This document shows, in pieces, positions 17,923 to 26,249 of a DNA stretch of 64,000 bases. Source of the stretch: JAFKFH01 sp017307375 (GTDB lineage: Bacteria > Pseudomonadota > Alphaproteobacteria > Ferrovibrionales > Ferrovibrionaceae); contig OZ245874.1 in the NCBI GenBank assembly GCA_965229335.1, positions 6,138,001-6,202,000 of the forward strand, written 5' to 3'. Numbering within the stretch: the stretch's first letter is position 1; each line of letters opens with the position of its first letter. The notes beneath the pieces were generated by a model, which did no database searches, was not told the DNA's origin, and saw only the letters and a list, made by a program, of their open reading frames with translations. A program made the translations under genes and the position numbers.

Positions 17923-18995
17923 CAGCGATACTCCTTTTCCTGGACCCGCTTCTCCAGCCAGCGGGCATAGAGCGAGATGCCGAAGCAGATCGCGAAATAG
18001 ACCGCGCCGACCAGGACGTAGGTTTCGGCATAGGGCGATGGCCAGTTCGGATCAGACGCGGCCGAGCGTCCGGCCGACAGCATGTCGAAGACACCGACGA
18101 TCATCACCAGGCTGGTGTTCTTGACCATCACGATCGCGGTATTGGTCAGCGGCGGGATCACTTTCTGGATCGCCTGCGGCAGGACGATGTGCCAGATCAT
18201 CTTCCAGGCCGGAATGCCCAGCGCCTGGGCGGCCTCGACCTGCCCGCGCGGCACGCCCTGCAGGCCGCCGCGGATCACCTCGGCGAGGTAGACGGCGGCG
18301 AACAGGGTGAGGGCGGCGAGCGTGCGGCCGAGCTTGTCGATCGTCCAGCCCGCCGGCAGCAGCAGCGGCAGCATGATCGAGGCGACGAACAGCAGCCCGA
18401 CCAGCGGCAGGCCCCGCACCACCTCGATCGTCAGGATCGAGAGCAGCCGCGAGACCGGGGCGCGCGAGCGCCGCCCGAGGGCCAGCAGCACCGCGAACGG
18501 AAAACCGAGGCCGAGCGACAGCAGCGCCAGTAGCAGCGTGACCGGCAGGCCGCCCCAATTGGCCGTCGTGACCGGCCGCAGCCCGGCGAAGCCGCCCCAC
18601 ATCAGGGCGAGCATCGCCGCAGTCGCGACGAGCCAGGCGGCGACCAGCCGGCGCCCCCAGAACCGCGGCGGCAGCGAGACGAGCACCATCACCAGGATCA
18701 TCCCGGTGACGGCCAGCGGCCGCCACTGCTCGTCGGGTGGATAGACGCCGAACATGATGAAGCGCAGCTTGGCGGCGACGAAAGCCCAGCAGGCGCCTCC
18801 CTCGCGGCAGCGCGCCGGCGTGTCGGCCTGCCAGATCGCGTCGAACACCGACCAATTCAGCGCGGGCGCCAGCCCGACCAGCATCGCGAACGTCACGATG
18901 GTCAGCGCCGCGCTGCCCGCATCGCCGAACAGGATCTGCCACAACGGCGGCCGTTGCGGCCGGGGCGGCGGCGCAGGTTCGCAGGCGATCGTCAT
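17922..18995 (-). CDS. aapM: Amino acid ABC transporter permease AapM
   Basis: 357-residue permease of the His/Glu/Gln/Arg-type family. The start MTIACEPAPPPRPQRPP at 18995 overlaps the aapQ stop by ATGA; the frame is open much further upstream but those codons are inside aapQ. An N-terminal helix, a long periplasmic segment with a CREGGACW cysteine pair and a C-terminal permease core with the EAA-like loop (EVIRGGLQGVPRGQVEAAQALGI) are visible. AapM proteins characteristically have this long periplasmic insertion before the core. Confidence 0.93.
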   Translation of the reverse strand: MTIACEPAPPPRPQRPPLWQILFGDAGSAALTIVTFAMLVGLAPALNWSVFDAIWQADTPARCREGGACWAFVAAKLRFIMFGVYPPDEQWRPLAVTGMILVMVLVSLPPRFWGRRLVAAWLVATAAMLALMWGGFAGLRPVTTANWGGLPVTLLLALLSLGLGFPFAVLLALGRRSRAPVSRLLSILTIEVVRGLPLVGLLFVASIMLPLLLPAGWTIDKLGRTLAALTLFAAVYLAEVIRGGLQGVPRGQVEAAQALGIPAWKMIWHIVLPQAIQKVIPPLTNTAIVMVKNTSLVMIVGVFDMLSAGRSAASDPNWPSPYAETYVLVGAVYFAICFGISLYARWLEKRVQEKEYR

Positions 18996-20140
18996 CGGGA
19001 CACCAGGGCGACGCGGGCGTTGTACCAGTTCATCAGCAAGGAGACGCTGGTGCTGATCGTGAGGAAGACCAGCAGCAGGGCCAGAACGTTCTCGATCGCC
19101 TGGCCGGTCTGGTTGATCACCGTGCCGACGACCAGGCCGAGCTCGGGGAAGCCGACGGCGACGGCGAGCGTCGAATTCTTGACCGTCGACAGGTATTGCG
19201 TGGTCAGCGGCGGGATGATGATGCGCAGCGCCTGCGGAATCACGATGTGGAACAGCGTCTGCCGGTCGCTGAGCCCGACCGCGCGGCCGGCCTCCCACTG
19301 GCCCCGGGCGACTGCGTCGACGCCGCCCCGGATGATCTCGCCGATAAAGGCGGAGGTATAGATCACCAGCCCGATGGTCAGCGCGGTGAATTCCGGCGAC
19401 AGGCGCAGCCCGCCCTCGAAATTGAAACCGGCGAGCCGCGGCAGGCTGGGCCGCAGCCCGATCCCGCAGCCGAGCCAGAGCAGCACGAGCCACCCGGCAT
19501 AGGCGGCGGCAAGCAGCGCGGCGACCCGGGGCGCGGTCAGGTCGAAGCGCCGTTCGACCCGCGCCGCTCCGCGCCACCACAGCACGGCCCCGGCCACGGC
19601 ACCGAGGCAGAACAGCCAGCCATGCCCGTCGACCTCGACCCCCGGCAGGTAGAGGCCGCGCAGCGAGAGGAAGGCGCCGGGCAGCGGCTGCCAGGCCTGG
19701 CGCGGCGGCGGCAAGGCGGTGGTCAGCAGCGCGTACCAGAACAGCAGCTGGACGATCAGCGGCACATTGCGCATCAGCGTGACGAAGGCGCCGGCGAAGC
19801 CGGCCACCAGCGGGTGCCGTGACCGCCGGCCCAGGCCGACGACGAGGCCGAGCAGCGTGGCCAGCACGATGACCACGGCCGAGATCAGCAGGGTATTGCC
19901 GATGCCGGCGAGATAGGCGCGAAAGAACGTGTCCGACGGATCATAGGCGACGATGCTCTCCGAAATCGGAAAGTTGGCCTGCCGCCACAGGAAGTCGAAG
20001 CCGACACGGATGCTGCGTGCCGCCAGATTGGTCAGCGTGTTGTCGGCAAGCCACCAGATGGTCGCCCCGAACAGGGCCAGCAGCAGGATCTGGCCGGCCC
20101 ATGACCGCAGGCGCTGGTTGTCCCAGAGCGAGGAGAGCAT
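18992..20140 (-). CDS. aapQ: Amino acid ABC transporter permease AapQ
   Basis: 382-residue partner permease. The N-terminal helix (ILLLALFGATIWWL) and signature stretch NLAARSIRVGFDFLWRQANF are typical of AapQ. The C-terminal core holds the cytoplasmic coupling loop EIIRGGVDAVARGQWEAGRA. It starts 27 bp after aapJ and overlaps aapM by 4 bp. Full length, no sign of damage. Confidence 0.93.
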   Translation of the reverse strand: MLSSLWDNQRLRSWAGQILLLALFGATIWWLADNTLTNLAARSIRVGFDFLWRQANFPISESIVAYDPSDTFFRAYLAGIGNTLLISAVVIVLATLLGLVVGLGRRSRHPLVAGFAGAFVTLMRNVPLIVQLLFWYALLTTALPPPRQAWQPLPGAFLSLRGLYLPGVEVDGHGWLFCLGAVAGAVLWWRGAARVERRFDLTAPRVAALLAAAYAGWLVLLWLGCGIGLRPSLPRLAGFNFEGGLRLSPEFTALTIGLVIYTSAFIGEIIRGGVDAVARGQWEAGRAVGLSDRQTLFHIVIPQALRIIIPPLTTQYLSTVKNSTLAVAVGFPELGLVVGTVINQTGQAIENVLALLLVFLTISTSVSLLMNWYNARVALVSR

Positions 20141-20167
20141 CGGCCGGCCCCCGTTTCGTTTGCGCGA

Positions 20168-21190
20168 TTACTGGAAGGCCAGCGGGAACATCAGCCCGCC
20201 CTGGCTGTAGAGGGCGTTGGGGCCGCGCTCGAGCTTGAGCGGGCTGCCCCGGCCCAGGTTGCGTTCGAACATCTCGCCGTAATTGCCGAGCTGCTTGACG
20301 ATATTGTAGGCGAACCGGTCGTCGAGGCCGAGTGCCTTGCCGTTGCCGGGTTCGACGCCGAGGAAGCGTTTGACGCGCGGGTCCGGCGACTTGAGCTTGT
20401 CGTCGACATTGGCCTGGGTGATGCCGAACATCTCGGCGGCGATCAGCGCCTGGAACGACCAGTTGACGATATCCTTCCACTGGTCGTCGCCGTGCCGCAC
20501 CGCCGGGGTCAGCGCATCCATGTAGGGCGTGGCCGGGAAGATGATGTAGTCGTCGGGGTTCTTGGCCTGGGTGGCGCGGGTCGAGGCCAGGGCGGCCGCA
20601 TCGGTGATCAGCGCGTCGCAACGGCCGGAGAACAGCGCCTGCTTGGTCGCCTCGATGCTGTCGAAGACGACGGTCTTGAGGCCCAGCTTGTGTTCGGTCG
20701 AGATATCGGCGACGACGACTTCGGTGGTCGAACCGGTCTGCACGCAAACCGCCGCGCCCTTCATGTCCTGGACGCGGGTGACGCCGAGGCTCTTGGGTAC
20801 CATGAAGCCGGTGAACTCGTAATAGTTCGGCGTGGTGAAGTTGATGCCGTTGGCATCGCGCTGCAGGGTCCAGGTCAGGGTGCGCGGCAGGATGTCGATC
20901 TCGCCGGTCTGCAGCGCGGGGATGCGCTGCTGGCCGCTGAGCGGCACGAATTCGGCCTTGTCGCGATCATTGAAGATGGCGACCGCCACCGCCCGGCAGG
21001 TCTCGACGTCGAGGCCGCGCCAATAGCCCTTGTCGTCGGGCGCGCCGAGGCCGACCGTGCCGGTCGAGGCGGCGCAGATCACCTTGCCCCGTCCCTTCAC
21101 AGTGTCCAGCGTACTGGCGGCCAAGGCGCCGCCGGCCAGCAGCAAGCCTGCCGCGACTGCGCCGGCAAATCCCAGATATCCGATGGTCAT
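20168..21190 (-). CDS. aapJ: Amino acid ABC transporter substrate-binding protein AapJ
   Basis: 340-residue periplasmic binding protein (SBP_bac_3 family, long AapJ type). The signal peptide is MTIGYLGFAGAVAAGLLLAGGALA and mature motifs include GRGKVICAASTGTVGLGAPDDKG, then GLDVETCRAVAVAIFND. The ATG at 21190 has AGGGGC upstream; an in-frame extension to 21265 overlaps metC and lacks a site. It lies 31 bp after metC on the same strand. AapJ proteins bind a broad set of L-amino acids; specificity here cannot be read from the sequence. Confidence 0.93.
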   Translation of the reverse strand: MTIGYLGFAGAVAAGLLLAGGALAASTLDTVKGRGKVICAASTGTVGLGAPDDKGYWRGLDVETCRAVAVAIFNDRDKAEFVPLSGQQRIPALQTGEIDILPRTLTWTLQRDANGINFTTPNYYEFTGFMVPKSLGVTRVQDMKGAAVCVQTGSTTEVVVADISTEHKLGLKTVVFDSIEATKQALFSGRCDALITDAAALASTRATQAKNPDDYIIFPATPYMDALTPAVRHGDDQWKDIVNWSFQALIAAEMFGITQANVDDKLKSPDPRVKRFLGVEPGNGKALGLDDRFAYNIVKQLGNYGEMFERNLGRGSPLKLERGPNALYSQGGLMFPLAFQ

Positions 21191-21221
21191 TGTCAAAGCC
21201 CCTGTTTTTCGGTTCGTATCG

Positions 21222-22418
21222 TCAGGCCGAGCGGCGGGCGCGGTCGGCGCCGAGCCGGGCGGCAATCTCGTCTAGGAAGCGGCCGATATCGGCGTCGAGG
21301 TCGTCGGGCGCCTCGACGCCGATCGAGATGCGCAGGATCAGGTCGTCGCCGGTCCAGGGACGCGCGGTGCGATTGCGCCGGACCGGCATCGGCGCCACCA
21401 GGCTGCGGGTGCCGCCCCAGGAGGCACCGATCGCGAAGGTTTCCAGCACGTTCAGCGCCGGCTCGACATGGGCGTTCGCCTCGGGCCGGAAGACCACGCT
21501 GAACACCCCGCTGGCGCCCAGGAAGTCGCGCTTCCACAGCGCATGGTCGGGAGACGATGGCAAGGCCGGGTAGAGGACACGGTCGACCGCCTCGTGCCCC
21601 TGGAACCGCCCGATCAGCGCCTGGGCGACGCGTGCGGCGTGCTGCATGCGCAACCCCATGGTTTCCATGCCGCGCAGCACCAGCGTGGCATCGTCCGGCG
21701 AGACGCCGATGCCGTAGCGACCGAGCGCACCGCGGATCGGCGCGATCAGGTCGTCGCGCGCCACCGTGATCGACCCCATCAGCAGGTCGGAATGGCCGTT
21801 GAAATACTTGGTCAGCGCCTCGGTCACGAGATCGGCACCATGGTCGATCGGCTTGTAGCAGAGCGGCGTCGCCCAGGTATTGTCGCAGCCGACCAGCGCG
21901 CCGTGGCGATGCGCGATCTCGGCGATGCGCGGCAGGTCCTGGACTTCCATCGTGGTCGAACCCGGCGATTCGCACCAGACCATCCGCGTCCGCCCGTCGA
22001 TCTGACGCTCGAGATCGGCGGGCGCCACGGGATCGTAGTAGCCGACCTCGACACCGAAGCGGGCCAGGTCGCGATTGGCAAAGTCGCGTACCGGGGGATA
22101 AGCCGTGTCGGCCAGCAGGATACGATCGCCCGGGGCCAGGAACGGCAGCATGGCGAAGGCGTTGGCGCCCTGGCCCGACGGCAGCAGGAAGGTCCAGGCG
22201 CCGTGTTCGAGGGCGGAGATCTTCTGTTCCAGCGCCCGGGTCGTCGGCGTGCCGTAGAGGCCGTAGGTGAAGCCGGCATGGCCGCGCTCGCCACGGGTGG
22301 CGTAACCCTCGGCGTCGGCGAAGACGATGGTCGAGCCGCGATAGGTCGGCACGCTGAGGCTGTCGAAGCCATCGGCCCGCACCGGCGGGTTGACGACGAT
22401 CCTGGTGGCATCTTGCAT
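21222..22418 (-). CDS. metC: Cystathionine beta-lyase (Cys/Met PLP enzyme)
   Basis: 398-residue fold-type-I PLP enzyme of the transsulfuration family, predicted to cleave cystathionine or cystine-like substrates to homocysteine or cysteine-derived products plus pyruvate and ammonia. The PLP Lys is Lys204 in ALTKYFNGHSD. The substrate and cofactor region TYGLYGTPTTRALEQKI and the DNTWATPL motif (PLP-ring Asp) match alphaproteobacterial MetC. The ATG at 22418 is preceded by GAGGGTTGCCCC; an upstream ATG at 22463 is less likely. It heads metC-aapJQMP and is divergent from a LysR gene, implying coordinated uptake and cleavage of a sulfur amino acid. Exact substrate is uncertain. Confidence 0.85.
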   Translation of the reverse strand: MQDATRIVVNPPVRADGFDSLSVPTYRGSTIVFADAEGYATRGERGHAGFTYGLYGTPTTRALEQKISALEHGAWTFLLPSGQGANAFAMLPFLAPGDRILLADTAYPPVRDFANRDLARFGVEVGYYDPVAPADLERQIDGRTRMVWCESPGSTTMEVQDLPRIAEIAHRHGALVGCDNTWATPLCYKPIDHGADLVTEALTKYFNGHSDLLMGSITVARDDLIAPIRGALGRYGIGVSPDDATLVLRGMETMGLRMQHAARVAQALIGRFQGHEAVDRVLYPALPSSPDHALWKRDFLGASGVFSVVFRPEANAHVEPALNVLETFAIGASWGGTRSLVAPMPVRRNRTARPWTGDDLILRISIGVEAPDDLDADIGRFLDEIAARLGADRARRSA

Positions 22419-22493
22419 GGGGCAACCCTCGTACTGGACCCCTCGTTTATGCCGCCCGGCCATCTATTCCGTCCAATGTCGAAATCGGGGTAG

Positions 22494-22514
22494 ATTATTC
22501 GTCTCGGTTATAAT
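22494..22514. promoter_or_regulatory. Candidate LysR T-N11-A operator between metC and lysR
   Basis: ATTAT (22494-22498), 11 bases, then ATAAT (22510-22514) gives an exact T-N11-A dyad, the consensus form for LysR-type regulators. It lies 9 bp upstream of the LysR start (22524) and 76 bp upstream of the metC start (22418), where a dual autoregulatory and activator site is expected. The right arm also reads TATAAT, but a promoter there would leave almost no leader. Confidence 0.45.
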
Positions 22515-22523
22515 GAGGCGACG

Positions 22524-23429
22524 ATGAACCTGCGGCAGGTCGAGGTCTTCCAGGCATTGATGGCAAACGGCACCGCCTCGCGGGCGGCGGAGGTGTTGCG
22601 GATCTCGCAGCCCGCGGTCAGCAAGGCGATCCAGGAACTGGAGCGGCAGATCGGCTTTGCGCTGTTCCATCGCGAAAAGCGGCGGATGATCCCGACCGCC
22701 GAAGCCCGGCTGTTCTTCCAGGAGGTGCAGGCCTCCTTCGCGGGCCTGATCCACCTGCGTGCCGCCGCGGCACGGATCCGCGACTTCGGATCGGGCGAAA
22801 TCCGCCTGGTCAGCCTGTCGGCGCTGAGTACCAACCTGGTCCCGCGCGCGCTGCGCGCCTTTCAGCTGCGCCATCCCGACGTGACGATCACCTTCCAGGC
22901 CCGGATGTCGTCGCTGGTCAAGGACCTGGTCGCGTCGGGCCAGTTCGACATCGGCCTCGCCGCCGACGAGATCGACCTGACCGGCGTCGACGCCAGCCTG
23001 TTCTATCGCCAGCGCCTGGTGATCGCGATGCCGGAAGACCATCCGCTGGCCGCCCTCGACGTCGTCAGGCCCGAGGACCTGCACGGCCGGAACTTCATCA
23101 CGCTGGCCCCGGAGGATACCTCGCGCCAGCAGCTCGAACGGGTGCTGGCCGAACGGGGCGTCAAGCCCAAGATCGTGCTGGAGACGCCCTATTCGACCAC
23201 GGTCTGCGCGATGGTCCAGGCCGGGCTGGGCTGCGGCATGATCAGCCCGCTGACCGCCGAGCCCTATCTCGGCCGCAACCTGACCTGGCGGCGGCTGGAA
23301 CCGGGCATCCATGCGCGGACGCTGTTGATCCTGCCGCCGAACCGCAAGCCGTCGCGCATCGTCGCCGACTGCATCGAGGAACTGAAGCGGGCAGCCCGCC
23401 AGATGGTGGTGCCGGCCAATCGGAAATGA
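22524..23429 (+). CDS. LysR-family transcriptional regulator
   Basis: 301 residues, standard LTTR length. The winged HTH occupies residues 1-60 (MNLRQVEVFQALMANGTASRAAEVLRISQPAVSKAIQELERQ, shown only to mark its span) and the periplasmic-binding-like effector domain covers about 90-295. The start at 22524 has GAGG five bases upstream. It is divergent from metC-aapJQMP and is the likely regulator of that operon, perhaps sensing a sulfur amino acid precursor such as O-acetylserine (inference from family precedent). Confidence 0.93.
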   Translation: MNLRQVEVFQALMANGTASRAAEVLRISQPAVSKAIQELERQIGFALFHREKRRMIPTAEARLFFQEVQASFAGLIHLRAAAARIRDFGSGEIRLVSLSALSTNLVPRALRAFQLRHPDVTITFQARMSSLVKDLVASGQFDIGLAADEIDLTGVDASLFYRQRLVIAMPEDHPLAALDVVRPEDLHGRNFITLAPEDTSRQQLERVLAERGVKPKIVLETPYSTTVCAMVQAGLGCGMISPLTAEPYLGRNLTWRRLEPGIHARTLLILPPNRKPSRIVADCIEELKRAARQMVVPANRK

Positions 23430-23430
23430 C

Positions 23431-23459
23431 GGCATGGGCGGCGCGCGACCGCCCATGCC
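23431..23459. terminator. Hairpin between convergent lysR and TonB-receptor genes
   Basis: A perfect 11-bp stem, GGCATGGGCGG (23431-23441) with CCGCCCATGCC (23449-23459), and a 7-base loop lies two bases after the LysR stop and 9 bases from the convergent receptor stop. There is no long U-run on either strand, so it may work as a bidirectional RNA-protecting hairpin or a weak terminator. Confidence 0.55.
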
Positions 23460-23468
23460 TTCAGGCAC

Positions 23469-25544
23469 TCAGAACGCGACGCGGACGCCCGCGAACACCG
23501 AGCGCCCGTCGCCCGGATAGAAGACCGAGGTCGAGACCTTCTGCGCATTGGTGATCGTGCCGACGTCGGAGACGTAGCGCTCGTCGGTCAGGTTGCGGGC
23601 ATCGAGATAGACCAGCACGCCGTTCTGGAACTGCATCCCGGTCTGCAGGCCGAGCAGGGCATAACCCGGCGAGCGCAGGGTGTTGGCGTAGTCGGCATAG
23701 GCGCCCTGGGGCACCCAGTCCAGCGTCGGGGTCAGGTAGAAGCCGTCCGGCCGGCTGTAGGTGACCGCGGTGCGCAGCACGTTGGTCGGCAGGCCGGCGA
23801 TCTTGTTGTTGCCGTACTGCGGATCGTTCTTGAAGCGGAAATTGTTGTAGTTCCAGAGCTGGTAGACCGAAATGCCGTCGCCCTTGCCCAGGATGTCGCG
23901 CACGACATCGGCCTTCAGCCCCAGCTCGAAGCCCTGGTTGACGGTGCGGCCGGCATTGAAGGTCGCCGCCGGGATCGAGTTCGGCGAGGTGGTGTATTGC
24001 AGCATCTGGCCGTCGATCTGCGAACGGAACACCGTCGCATCCCAGCCGAAGCGGCCGTAGCTGCCGCGGCTGCCGACCTCGAAGGTCACCGCCTTCTGGG
24101 CATCGAGCGGCACGAAGCCGGTGGCGCCGTTGACCTGGGTCTGGACGAGGTCGGAGAAGTCCGGCACGTCCTGCGAGCGGGTGACGTCGGCGAAGACCTG
24201 GACGTCGGGCTTCGGCTGCCACAGCACGCCGACCTTCGGGTTGACGCCGTTATAGGTCTTGCTGGCCGAATTCTGCGGGCGCCAGTAGTCGGTGTAGTCG
24301 CGATCCGACGAGAACGCCTTGGCGCCGAGCATCAGCGCGACGCTCGAATTCACCCAGAAGCGGTTCTCGGCATAGGCCTCGTAGTTGGTCGCCTTCTGGT
24401 TGGCGTTCACCGTCTGGGTGCCGCTGTGGCCGTTGACGTTGACGAACTGGCGGGCGTCGTTGTTGCCGGCAAAGATCCGGCCGCCGACCAGCAGTTCGTT
24501 GGTGAAGCCGCCGATCGACATCGTCGCCGAATAGCGCGGGCCGAAGCCGTAGGTCCAGCCGTCCTGCGAGATCACCTGGAAGATCGGATGGAACAGCTTC
24601 TTGTGGATCGCCCAGGAGTCGACGTCGAGCTGGCCGACGTCGAGGCGGAACGACGTCCGGTTGGCGATTCGCTGGACCGTGGTGTTGCGCGCCTGGTCGC
24701 CGATCAGTACCGCCGGCGTCGCCATCGTCGGGGTATTCAGCGCCTGCGACAGCGTCAGCGACCCCGGCAGCTTCTGCTTGACGATGTAGAGCCCGCCGTA
24801 GAAGCGCGTCTCGACCGACGGGTTGAAGCGATAGCCGATGTTGACGTTGTTCTGGGTCGAGCGCTGGTCGGAATGGTTGCGATAGCCGTCCGAATAGGTA
24901 CCGGTCAGGTTGACCAGGAAATCGAGGTCGCCGACCTTGCGCGACAGCTGGGCATTGCCGCGGAAGGTATCGAACGACCCGCCTTCCAGCCGCAGCACGT
25001 TGGGTGCGATCGCGGTATAGGCGGTCGGGGTGACGAAATTGATCGCGCCGCCCAGCGTCGAGGACCCGTAGGCGAGCCCGTTGCCGCCCTTGTAGATCTC
25101 GGCCGAGCGCAGGGCCAGCGGGTCGATCTGGTAGAGATCGCCCGAGCCGTCGGCGAGGTTGAGCGGAATCCCGTCCTGCAGCAGTTCGAGACCGCGCAGG
25201 TGGAAACCGCGGGCGATGCCGGAACCGCGGATCGAGATCCGCATTTCCTGGCCGTAGCGGTTCTGGACGTAGACGCCCGGCGAATTGTCGAGAACCTCGC
25301 GCAGCGTGTTCGAATAGCGGCCCTTGTAGGATTCGCTGTCGACGAACCCGACCGAGCCGACCGTCTCGTCGAGGATCTCGCGCTGCTGGTCGACGCCGGG
25401 CACGGTCAGCGAGCCGCCGGCCTGCCCCTCGACGGTGACGGCCGGCAGCTTGATGCCGGTCGTCGACTGGGCGGCCGCGCCGCTGGCGAGCGCCGCGGCG
25501 GCCAATGCCGCCGCCCCGCCGCCGATGATACGCATGAGTGACAT
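23469..25544 (-). CDS. TonB-dependent outer-membrane receptor, probably copper-related (module B)
   Basis: 691 residues. The signal peptide is MSLMRIIGGGAAALAAAALASGAAAQ, followed by the plug (YSNTLREVLDNSPGVYVQNRYG; MRISIRGSGIARGFHLRGLE; IYKGGNGLAYGSSTLGGAINFV) and a beta-barrel ending with the aromatic-terminal VFAGVRVAF. The ATG at 25544 has a near-perfect ribosome-binding site (GGAGGGGAAC), which decides against the longer open frame. The plug is of FecA/PcuB type. It is the last gene of an operon carrying a copper-uptake-associated protein, a DUF2946 and a PfpI protein, so import of copper or a copper chelate is the best guess. Substrate unproven. Confidence 0.88.
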   Translation of the reverse strand: MSLMRIIGGGAAALAAAALASGAAAQSTTGIKLPAVTVEGQAGGSLTVPGVDQQREILDETVGSVGFVDSESYKGRYSNTLREVLDNSPGVYVQNRYGQEMRISIRGSGIARGFHLRGLELLQDGIPLNLADGSGDLYQIDPLALRSAEIYKGGNGLAYGSSTLGGAINFVTPTAYTAIAPNVLRLEGGSFDTFRGNAQLSRKVGDLDFLVNLTGTYSDGYRNHSDQRSTQNNVNIGYRFNPSVETRFYGGLYIVKQKLPGSLTLSQALNTPTMATPAVLIGDQARNTTVQRIANRTSFRLDVGQLDVDSWAIHKKLFHPIFQVISQDGWTYGFGPRYSATMSIGGFTNELLVGGRIFAGNNDARQFVNVNGHSGTQTVNANQKATNYEAYAENRFWVNSSVALMLGAKAFSSDRDYTDYWRPQNSASKTYNGVNPKVGVLWQPKPDVQVFADVTRSQDVPDFSDLVQTQVNGATGFVPLDAQKAVTFEVGSRGSYGRFGWDATVFRSQIDGQMLQYTTSPNSIPAATFNAGRTVNQGFELGLKADVVRDILGKGDGISVYQLWNYNNFRFKNDPQYGNNKIAGLPTNVLRTAVTYSRPDGFYLTPTLDWVPQGAYADYANTLRSPGYALLGLQTGMQFQNGVLVYLDARNLTDERYVSDVGTITNAQKVSTSVFYPGDGRSVFAGVRVAF

Positions 25545-25555
25545 GTTCCCCTCCT

Positions 25556-25819
25556 TCAAGCCGGGCCGAGCCGGCGGTTGGTCTGCCCGGCAGGCGGGCG
25601 CTTGGCGTTCTGTGCCCGGATCAGGCACAGCTCGATTTCAAGGACCGAAACGGCGTGGATGCCGCGCAGTGTGCGCAGGGCCTGCGGCGACCATTCCGCG
25701 AGGTCGCCCAGGGTGCGGATGCCGGCGGCGACCAGCCGGCGCGAGATGCGCGGGCTGAGGCTGACGCCGTCGAGCGGCATGTGTCGCCAGCCGGCGGCCA
25801 GCCGGTTTTCAGCCGCCAT
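25556..25819 (-). CDS. Small RNA-polymerase alpha-CTD-like helix-hairpin-helix protein
   Basis: 87 residues, essentially one domain. The segment LDGVSLSPRISRRLVAAGIRTLGDL aligns by eye with the RNA polymerase alpha C-terminal domain (L..L.LTVR...CL...I..IGDL), and the second half keeps the S..EI pattern. Arg24 matches the UP-element-contacting Arg265 of E. coli and Ser58 matches Ser299, but the Asn268, Gly296 and Lys298 positions are changed, so DNA contact may differ. The ATG at 25819 overlaps the upstream gene by 11 bp with a G-rich ribosome-binding site. It sits between a copper-associated secreted protein and the TonB receptor. Function unknown; it could modulate transcription or be a general HhH nucleic-acid binder. 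Confidence 0.72.
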   Translation of the reverse strand: MAAENRLAAGWRHMPLDGVSLSPRISRRLVAAGIRTLGDLAEWSPQALRTLRGIHAVSVLEIELCLIRAQNAKRPPAGQTNRRLGPA

Positions 25820-26249
25820 GGTGATGCCCCCCGTCATCGACCGGGACGACGCCCTGGAACAGCGAGAAGCGGGCCCGGCGCGCGGGATCGATCGCGGCCT
25901 CGGCGGCGGCGAGACGCCCGACCAGGTCGGCTGCGACCGCGTCGGCCGCGCCGGCCTGTCGGATCAGCGGGGCGGTCGTCAGCCCGTCGCCGCTGCACAG
26001 GATGATGCGCCAGGCTCCGGCATCGCGGCGCAGCAGCGCCCGGCCGCCGATCTCGCCCTGGGTCCAGGACGCGACGGCGTAGTCGCCCGATACCGCGATC
26101 GGATCGACGACCAGCGGCTGGTCGGGCTTGTCGAACAGCGCCAGCATCCGGTGGCGGATCGCGGCGGTGTCATCCGGCGCTGCCGCGCTGGCGCCGGGCA
26201 CGGCCAGGCCAAGCGCCGCGGCGGCCAGCAGCAGGCTGCGACGGTTCAT
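25809..26249 (-). CDS. Secreted copper-uptake-system-associated protein
   Basis: 146 residues with a signal peptide (MNRRSLLLAAAALGLAVPGASA). The mature protein has the pattern RMLALFDKPDQPLVVDPIAV, then GDYAVASWTQGEIGGRALLRRD and AWRIILCSGDGL, as in small proteins annotated near copper-uptake genes of rhizobia and relatives. The C-terminus ends in a His-rich tail (DDGGHHHGG), consistent with metal contact. It overlaps the PfpI gene by ATGA (26246-26249) and the downstream alpha-CTD-like gene by 11 bp, so it is embedded in a tightly coupled operon. The assignment rests on recalled family patterns; biochemical role unknown. Confidence 0.7.
   Translation of the reverse strand: MNRRSLLLAAAALGLAVPGASAAAPDDTAAIRHRMLALFDKPDQPLVVDPIAVSGDYAVASWTQGEIGGRALLRRDAGAWRIILCSGDGLTTAPLIRQAGAADAVAADLVGRLAAAEAAIDPARRARFSLFQGVVPVDDGGHHHGG

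Noticed and set aside
22509..22514. TATAAT as the -10 box of the LysR gene
   Set aside because: A promoter there would start transcription within a few bases of the ATG and remove the GAGG ribosome-binding site, so I treat it only as an arm of the LysR dyad.
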